From NCBI GenBank assembly GCA_002418465.1, contig DIEE01000049.1, forward strand, positions 1 to 5,259: a DNA stretch of 5,259 bases, in the 5' to 3' direction. Positions 1 to 3,273 of the stretch are shown in pieces (position 1 is the stretch's first letter; every line of letters begins with the position of its first letter). The notes under the pieces are model-generated. The model had not been told where the DNA came from. It saw only the letters and a list, made by a program, of their open reading frames with translations, and did no database searches. The position numbers and the translations under genes are program-made. This stretch comes from Pseudomonas sp. UBA5782. Lineage in GTDB: Bacteria > Pseudomonadota > Gammaproteobacteria > Pseudomonadales > Pseudomonadaceae.

Positions 1-347
1 AGCGCGCGCGCCTGCTGCTGCAGTGGGCCGAACGCCTGGAGCCGCTGAGCGAAGCCGAACGCAGCGAGGCCAACCGCGTGCACGGCTGCGAAAGCCTGGT
101 CTGGCTGTTGGCGGAACGTCACGGCGATACCCTGCAGTTTCGCGCGACCAGCGACGCGCGCCTGCTGCGCGGCCTACTGGCGCTGCTGCTGGCGCGCATC
201 GAGGGGCTGGGCGGCGCCGAACTGGCGGCACTGGACCTGAACGACTGGTTCGCCCGGCTCGGCCTGCAGCGCCAGCTCAGCCCGTCGCGCAGCAACGGAC
301 TGAATGCCGTGCTCAGGCGGATGCGTGAACTGGCGGCAACGCGCTGA
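1..347 (+). CDS. csdE: CsdE, SufE-like sulfur acceptor (5' partial)
   Basis: The last 114 codons are present, with the reading frame beginning at base 3; the start is outside the window. CsdE takes a persulfide from the cysteine desulfurase CsdA and passes sulfur on in the cytoplasm. The visible signature is VHGCESLVW, with the sulfur-accepting cysteine at bases 87-89, matching the SufE/CsdE consensus GCxSxVW. Further on, RGLLALLLARIEG and LGLQRQLSPSRSNGLNAV closely match the C-terminal half of E. coli CsdE as I recall it, which favours CsdE over SufE. Roughly 25-35 N-terminal residues are missing if the length is typical (about 140-150). A GTG at base 78 is in frame but would remove the helix before the active site, so it is not a real start. 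The tcdA gene 1.8 kb away supports the Csd assignment. csdA is expected upstream, outside the window. The stop is TGA at 345-347. Confidence 0.92.
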   Translation, partial: RARLLLQWAERLEPLSEAERSEANRVHGCESLVWLLAERHGDTLQFRATSDARLLRGLLALLLARIEGLGGAELAALDLNDWFARLGLQRQLSPSRSNGLNAVLRRMRELAATR

Positions 348-375
348 TCCGGGCGCGCCACTGAGCTGATGGCGT

Positions 376-400
376 CACGGTGCGCATGGCGCACCCTACG
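376..400 (-). repeat. REP-like palindrome, copy 1
   Basis: Read on the minus strand, this is a GTAG tetranucleotide (bases 399-396) followed directly by a hairpin with 7-bp perfect arms GGTGCGC/GCGCACC and a 3-nt loop (379-395). A GTAG head plus hairpin is the architecture known for REP sequences mobilised by RAYT (TnpA-REP) transposases. It matches copy 2 at 22 of 25 positions in inverted orientation. Lying just after csdE, the hairpin could also slow transcription or protect the csdE mRNA 3' end, although no T-run follows. Assignment to a named REP family is inference. Confidence 0.72.
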
Positions 401-420
401 GGAAGCGTGGGGACTGGGCG

Positions 421-442
421 CGGATGCGTGAACCGGCGGCAA
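421..442 (+). repeat. Near-copy of the csdE 3' end
   Basis: These 22 bases match bases 318-339, inside the final codons of csdE, at 21 of 22 positions (one T to C change), in direct orientation and offset by 103 bases. In the csdE frame the copy would read RMREPAA where the gene reads RMRELAA. Weaker similarity seems to continue downstream (12 of the next 18 bases) up to the REP-like hairpins, which are themselves offset by 105 bases. This suggests an old, decayed tandem duplication of about 103-105 bp. The copy lies between the two REP-like palindromes and is not part of any credible gene. Confidence 0.7.
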
Positions 443-478
443 AGTGGCGATACTGACGCGCGGGGACTGGCTGCGTTT

Positions 479-503
479 CGTAGGGTGCGCCGCGCGCACC
501 GCG
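479..503 (+). repeat. REP-like palindrome, copy 2
   Basis: This copy has GTAG at 480-483 followed by the hairpin GGTGCGC-CGC-GCGCACC (484-500), with 7-bp perfect arms. It is the inverted partner of copy 1 at 376-400, so the pair forms a BIME-like unit with the GTAG heads facing each other across 80 bases. The loop differs from copy 1 (CGC against CAT read the same way) while the arms are unchanged, which looks like compensated conservation of the stem. It sits 78 bases before the DUF72 start codon. Confidence 0.72.
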
Positions 504-541
504 CCTTGTGGTCGCCCGCCTGGAACCCGTTTCCGCCACGC

Positions 542-553
542 GCAGTCGACTGC
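542..553. promoter_or_regulatory. 12-bp perfect palindrome upstream of the DUF72 gene
   Basis: GCAGTCGACTGC reads the same on both strands and ends 24 bases before the DUF72 start codon. A dyad in this position could be an operator for a dimeric regulator, but no known consensus is recognised and no clear -35/-10 pair was found next to it. It overlaps the first bases of the hairpin at 551-570. Confidence 0.35.
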
Positions 554-570
554 CTGAACACCTCAGGGCA
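551..570 (+). promoter_or_regulatory. Hairpin that would cover the DUF72 ribosome binding site
   Basis: TGCC+TGA (551-557) can pair with TCA+GGCA (563-570), giving 7 base pairs with one bulged G at 566 and a 5-nt loop. The only Shine-Dalgarno-like sequence for the gene starting at 578 is AGGGCA at 565-570, seven bases before the ATG, and it lies within the 3' arm. Such pairing would lower translation initiation unless opened. The structure is visible in the sequence; its use in regulation is inference. Confidence 0.35.
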
Positions 571-577
571 GAAACGA

Positions 578-1564
578 ATGAGCGCAGACATCCGCATCGG
601 TATCTCCGGCTGGCGCTACGCGCCCTGGCGCGGCGTCTTCTATCCGGACAAGCTGCGCCAGGACGACGAGCTGCACTACGCCTCGCGCGCGGTCGGCAGC
701 ATCGAGATCAACGGTTCCTTCTACTCGCTGCAACGCCCGGAAAGCTGGGCGCGCTGGCATGACGAGACGCCGGATGACTTCGTCTTCAGCGTCAAGGCGC
801 CGCGCTACATCACCCACATCCGCCGGCTCGACGACGTGGAGAAGCCGATCGCCAATTTCTTCGCCTCCGGACTGCTGCGCCTGCAGCGCAAGCTGGGGCC
901 GATTCTCTGGCAGTTTCCGCCGAGCTTTCGTTTCGATCCCGAGCAGTTCGAGGCTTTCCTGCGGCTGTTGCCGCACGACAGCGAAAAGGCCCTGCACATC
1001 GCCCGCGGGCATGAGCCGCGCATGGAAGGGCGCACCCACCTGGCGATCGACGAGCCGCGCAAGCTGCGCCATGCGGTGGAGATCCGTCATGCCAGCTTCG
1101 AGGACCGCGCCTTCGCCGACATGCTGCGCGAGCACGACGTGGCGCTGGTGGTGGCGGATACGGCCGGCAAGTGGCCACTGAAGGAGGACGTGACCAGCGA
1201 CTTCGTCTACCTGCGCCTGCACGGCGAGGAGGAGCTCTACGCCAGCGGCTACACCGACGCGGCGCTGGACGACTGGGCGCGGCGGATGAAGGCCTGGAGC
1301 GAGGGCGGGCAGGTGGATGATGCGCGGCTGATCGTCGAGCGCAAGCCGCGGTCACGCAAGCAGCGCGACCTGTTCTGCTATTTCGACAACGACATCAAGG
1401 TCAAGGCGCCCTTCGACGCCGGCAAGCTGGCGCTGCGCCTCGGCCTGAAGGGTGCGCCGGCACCGCTGGCCGAACGCGCCGCCGAAGCCGACCGGCTGAT
1501 TGCCGAGCACGGCGGCGCCAAGCGCAACCCATCGAAGCCGCGCAAGCCGAAGAAACCGGGCTGA
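578..1564 (+). CDS. DUF72 (YecE-like) family protein, 328 aa
   Basis: DUF72 proteins are predicted TIM-barrel proteins, probably cytoplasmic, with no settled biochemical role. Family hallmarks run in order: IGISGWRY near residues 7-14; EINGSFYSL from residue 43; the stretch ending in SVKAPRYITH; LGPILWQFPP at 106-115; EIRHASF from 168; DFVYLRLHG; and CYFDNDIKVKAP around 267-278. About 45 residues follow the usual domain end; this makes the protein longer than E. coli YecE (about 270 residues) and it finishes in a Lys/Arg/Pro-rich tail. ATG 578 is chosen because the family motif begins seven residues later and AGGGCA precedes it at suitable spacing. In-frame codons continue upstream to an ATG at 380, but that stretch is repeat sequence without family similarity. 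No signal peptide or membrane segment is seen. The gene converges on yehS with touching stop codons. A catalytic function should not be assigned. Confidence 0.93.
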   Translation: MSADIRIGISGWRYAPWRGVFYPDKLRQDDELHYASRAVGSIEINGSFYSLQRPESWARWHDETPDDFVFSVKAPRYITHIRRLDDVEKPIANFFASGLLRLQRKLGPILWQFPPSFRFDPEQFEAFLRLLPHDSEKALHIARGHEPRMEGRTHLAIDEPRKLRHAVEIRHASFEDRAFADMLREHDVALVVADTAGKWPLKEDVTSDFVYLRLHGEEELYASGYTDAALDDWARRMKAWSEGGQVDDARLIVERKPRSRKQRDLFCYFDNDIKVKAPFDAGKLALRLGLKGAPAPLAERAAEADRLIAEHGGAKRNPSKPRKPKKPG

Positions 1565-1598
1565 TCAGGCCGTGGGGCGCACGCGCAGGGTCAGCCCG
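1557..1598. other. Inverted repeat across the convergent gene junction
   Basis: CGGGCTGA (1557-1564) and TCAGCCCG (1591-1598) are perfect complements. In the plus-strand RNA the stem can extend inward by a U-G and a C-G pair, leaving a 22-nt loop. The left arm ends exactly on the DUF72 stop codon and the right arm lies inside the last codons of yehS. There is no T-run on either side, so this is not a textbook intrinsic terminator. It could be a bidirectional transcript-end or mRNA-protecting structure, or chance in GC-rich DNA. Confidence 0.3.
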
Positions 1599-2032
1599 CG
1601 GAGGAAGTTGCGCAGCACCTGGTCGCCGCATTCGCGGTAGTTGTTGTGCCCCGGCTTGCGGAACAGCGCGCTCAGCTCGGCCTTGCCCATCGGCAGCTCG
1701 GCGGCTTCGAGGATGGCGTGCATGTCGTCGTCACGCAGCTCGAAGGCGACCCGCAGCTTCTTCAGGATGGCGTTGTTGGTGATGCGTTTTTCCACCGGCA
1801 GGCGCGGCCGGCTGTCGTCCTTGCCGCGCTTGAAGAACACCAGGCCGTCGAGAAAATACGCCATGACCTCGTCGCTGCACGGCTGGAAGCCTTCCTCGTC
1901 GTCCTTCTTCAGGTAGGCGGCCATGTCCTCGATGCCGACCTTGTAATCGGCCAGCTGGCAGATCTTCACCAGTTTGGGCTCGCTGACATCCAGCATGTAG
2001 CGCAGGCTGCGCAGCACATCGTTATTCATCAT
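1565..2032 (-). CDS. yehS: YehS/DUF1456 family protein, 155 aa
   Basis: This is a small soluble protein with the two-repeat layout of DUF1456. Repeat 1 (about residues 4-69) begins NDVLRSLRYML and carries KKDDEEGFQPC and FLDGLVFFKRGKD. Repeat 2 (about 86-150) begins NNAILKKLRVAF and ends with NYRECGDQVLRNFLRGL. E. coli YehS as recalled (about 156 residues) has the same order and nearly the same C-terminal block, so the family call is firm. The molecular function is unknown. The start at 2032 (ATGATG, giving MMNND) lines up with MLSND of E. coli YehS; the second ATG at 2029 is the alternative. The ribosome binding site is weak (ACGAGA on the minus strand, 2047-2042). tcdA is upstream on the same strand, 102 bases away, and a TATAAT box in that gap suggests yehS also has its own promoter. 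Its stop abuts the DUF72 stop. Confidence 0.93.
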   Translation of the reverse strand: MMNNDVLRSLRYMLDVSEPKLVKICQLADYKVGIEDMAAYLKKDDEEGFQPCSDEVMAYFLDGLVFFKRGKDDSRPRLPVEKRITNNAILKKLRVAFELRDDDMHAILEAAELPMGKAELSALFRKPGHNNYRECGDQVLRNFLRGLTLRVRPTA

Positions 2033-2044
2033 CGCAAAGGGTCT

Positions 2045-2059
2045 CGTGGAAGGCCCACG
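2045..2059 (-). promoter_or_regulatory. Small hairpin in the yehS leader
   Basis: CGTGG (2045-2049) and CCACG (2055-2059) form 5-bp perfect arms around a 5-nt loop, 12 bases before the yehS ATG. The arm nearest the gene overlaps the weak ACGAGA ribosome binding site (2047-2042 on the minus strand). It may dampen translation. A stem of this size is common by chance in GC-rich DNA. Confidence 0.2.
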
Positions 2060-2097
2060 CCGCAGGCACGACGGGGTAGTGAAGCGAAAGGCCGGCG

Positions 2098-2103
2098 ATT
2101 ATA
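2098..2103 (-). promoter_or_regulatory. Candidate -10 box for yehS
   Basis: On the minus strand these bases read TATAAT, an exact sigma-70 -10 consensus and one of very few AT-rich words in the surrounding GC-rich DNA. It lies in the tcdA-yehS gap and would start transcription near base 2091, giving a leader of about 60 nt. No good -35 is found 16-18 bases upstream. The box sits in the 9-nt loop of a short dyad (CCGGC 2092-2096 and GCCGG 2106-2110), so a bound protein could block it. Confidence 0.4.
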
Positions 2104-2134
2104 CGGCCGGAGCACGGCTACCGCAGAGAAAGGC

Positions 2135-2947
2135 TCACTCGAGGCGCGTGTCCCGCTCGGCCGGGCGTCGCGCGCCGGCCACCAGCTTGTCCACTGCCTT
2201 GGCCGCGGCGGCCATGCCGAAGCTGGCGGTGACCATCATCACCGCGCCGAAACCGCCGGCGCAGTCGAGCTTCACGCCTTCGCCGACGAACGCCTTGGAC
2301 TGGCAGACGCTGCCGTCCGGCGCCGGGTAGCGCAGCTGTTCGGTGGAGAACACGCAGGGCACTGAGTAGTTGCGCCCCGGCGTACGCGAGAAGTTGTAGT
2401 CGCGGCGCAGGGTCGAACGCACCTTGGCTGCCAGCGGGTCGTTGAAGGTCTTGTTCAGGTCGGCGACCTGGATCTGCGTCGGGTCGATCTGCCCGCCGGC
2501 ACCGCCGGTGGTGACGATCTGGATCTTGCGCCGCTTGCACCAGGCGATCAGCGCGGCCTTGGCGGCGACGCTATCGATGCAGTCGAGCACGCAGTCGAGC
2601 TGCCCGGTGATGTGCTCGGCCATGCTCTCGCGGGTGACGAAATCAGCCACCGCGTGCACCCGGCAGGACGGGTTGATCGCCAGCAGGCGCTCGGCCATCA
2701 CCTCGACCTTGGCGCGGCCGACGGTGCCCAGCAGCGCATGCGCCTGGCGGTTGGTGTTGCTCACGCAGACGTCGTCGAGGTCGAACAGGGAAACCTCGCC
2801 GACCCCGGAACGCACCAGCGCTTCCGCCGCCCAGGAACCGACACCGCCGATACCGACCACCGCCACGTGCGCCGCGGCCAGGCGTTCGAGGCCGTCGCGG
2901 CCGTAGAGCCGGGCGATGCCGCCGAAACGCTGATCGTCTGTACTCAT
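2135..2947 (-). CDS. tcdA: tRNA threonylcarbamoyladenosine dehydratase TcdA (CsdL)
   Basis: TcdA is an E1/MoeB-like cytoplasmic enzyme that uses ATP to dehydrate and cyclise t6A37 to ct6A37 in tRNAs decoding ANN codons; in E. coli it works with CsdA-CsdE. The 270 residues fit the family (268 in E. coli). Visible are the opening RFGGIARLYG (7-16), the nucleotide-binding loop GIGGVGS (32-38), the acidic pair D56/D58, the SNTNRQ segment (63-68) with R67, K80, and DCIDSVAAKAAL (122-133) with D125 and K130. NYSVPCVFS and a hydrophobic C-terminal helix follow (GGFGAVMMVTASFG). The ATG at 2947 is chosen because a strong GAGGTGA Shine-Dalgarno lies just before it; a GTG two codons earlier (2953) falls inside that site. 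csdE lies on the other strand about 1.8 kb away. The gene is first in a minus-strand pair with yehS. Confidence 0.96.
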   Translation of the reverse strand: MSTDDQRFGGIARLYGRDGLERLAAAHVAVVGIGGVGSWAAEALVRSGVGEVSLFDLDDVCVSNTNRQAHALLGTVGRAKVEVMAERLLAINPSCRVHAVADFVTRESMAEHITGQLDCVLDCIDSVAAKAALIAWCKRRKIQIVTTGGAGGQIDPTQIQVADLNKTFNDPLAAKVRSTLRRDYNFSRTPGRNYSVPCVFSTEQLRYPAPDGSVCQSKAFVGEGVKLDCAGGFGAVMMVTASFGMAAAAKAVDKLVAGARRPAERDTRLE

Positions 2948-2949
2948 GC

Positions 2950-2956
2950 TCACCTC
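2950..2956 (-). promoter_or_regulatory. Strong ribosome binding site deciding the tcdA start
   Basis: The minus strand reads GAGGTGA followed by GC and the ATG at 2947, matching the 3' part of the AGGAGGTGA consensus. The in-frame GTG at 2953-2951 is part of this site, so using it as a start would leave no Shine-Dalgarno. This settles the start in favour of the ATG. Confidence 0.75.
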
Positions 2957-2974
2957 GCAGAAAAACCGGTGCGC

Positions 2975-3003
2975 ATTATTGGACCGGACGCCGCGCAGAT
3001 AAA
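2975..3003 (-). promoter_or_regulatory. Candidate tcdA promoter
   Basis: On the minus strand, AATAAT (2980-2975) matches five of six -10 consensus bases. It is preceded at 17 bases by TTTATC (3003-2998), a poor -35 with three of six matches. Transcription would begin near 2969, giving a leader of about 20 nt. The 13-bp inverted repeat begins four bases upstream of the -35. Confidence 0.4.
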
Positions 3004-3006
3004 GTC

Positions 3007-3056
3007 CGGATCGCCGGCCGGCGACGTTGCGCGGGGAAATCCAGGCCGGCGATCCG
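3007..3056. repeat. 13-bp perfect inverted repeat in the divergent promoter region
   Basis: CGGATCGCCGGCC (3007-3019) and GGCCGGCGATCCG (3044-3056) are exact reverse complements separated by 24 bases, so the arm centres are 37 bp apart. The left arm also enters a 10-bp self-palindrome, GCCGGCCGGC (3013-3022). The right arm is followed by AGTCGTTTT and the left is preceded by AAAGTC. It could be a pair of regulator half-sites just upstream of the tcdA -35, or a hairpin in a transcript. The long loop argues against an ordinary intrinsic terminator. Confidence 0.6.
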
Positions 3057-3184
3057 AGTCGTTTTGCGTAGCCCGCGCAACGGCCGCAGCGCCCGCACGG
3101 CGCGGCGTGCAGCGAACTTCTTTACCCCCGCAGGGCCCAACGCTGTAGGCTGCGGACAGCGGCCGGAACCCTCCGGAAAGCGCC

Positions 3185-3214
3185 TGTACAGTGGCGCGGA
3201 CGCCAGAGTAGGAT
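3185..3214 (+). promoter_or_regulatory. Candidate promoter of the GH17-GT2 gene
   Basis: TGTACA (3185-3190, four of six -35 matches) and TAGGAT (3209-3214, four of six -10 matches) are 18 bases apart. Transcription would start near 3221, giving a leader of about 53 nt. The -35 lies inside the 8-bp palindrome CTGTACAG (3184-3191), itself between GCGCC and GGCGC (3180-3184 and 3193-3197). A GCGCC-GAC-GGCGC stem (3217-3229) falls at the predicted transcript start. This is a weak match to the general consensus only. Confidence 0.3.
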
Positions 3215-3273
3215 GCGCGCCGACGGCGCTCGCCGCCTCCTTCCGTTCCACGCATCGGAACCTGAAAGCACCT

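Larger units (their letters stand above)
2948..3273. other. Divergent intergenic region between tcdA and the GH17-GT2 gene
   Basis: These 326 bases hold no credible gene. The reading frames crossing them lack recognisable motifs and overlap the neighbouring genes out of frame. The region contains, left to right: the tcdA ribosome binding site and a candidate tcdA promoter; a 13-bp perfect inverted repeat; about 120 bases (3065-3184) in which I see no clear signal; and a candidate promoter with dyad elements before the GH17-GT2 gene. Both genes point outward, so two promoters are needed here. Confidence 0.8.

Noticed and set aside
78..347. csdE starting at the GTG at base 78
   Set aside because: This would begin two codons before the active-site cysteine. 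The frame is open and family-like back to base 3, so the gene is simply cut by the window edge.
380..577. N-terminal extension of the DUF72 gene from ATG 380
   Set aside because: The extension runs through the REP-like hairpin, the csdE-like copy and the palindrome, has no family similarity, and the normal DUF72 start motif lies just after ATG 578 with its own ribosome binding site.
2092..2110. Intrinsic terminator for tcdA
   Set aside because: The stem is only 5 bp around a 9-nt AT-rich loop and is followed by CCTTTCGCTT rather than a T-run. The promoter reading of the TATAAT is better supported.
1646..2365. A 239-codon plus-strand frame across yehS and tcdA
   Set aside because: It is antisense to two well-matched genes and to the gap between them, with no motif of its own.
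2948..2953. GTG start for tcdA at 2953
   Set aside because: The GTG is part of the GAGGTGA ribosome binding site of the ATG at 2947 and has no Shine-Dalgarno of its own.
3007..3065. Intrinsic terminator ending in GTTTT on the plus strand
   Set aside because: The loop is 24 nt, the four T's are separated from the stem by five bases, and no plus-strand gene ends nearby because both neighbours diverge from this region.
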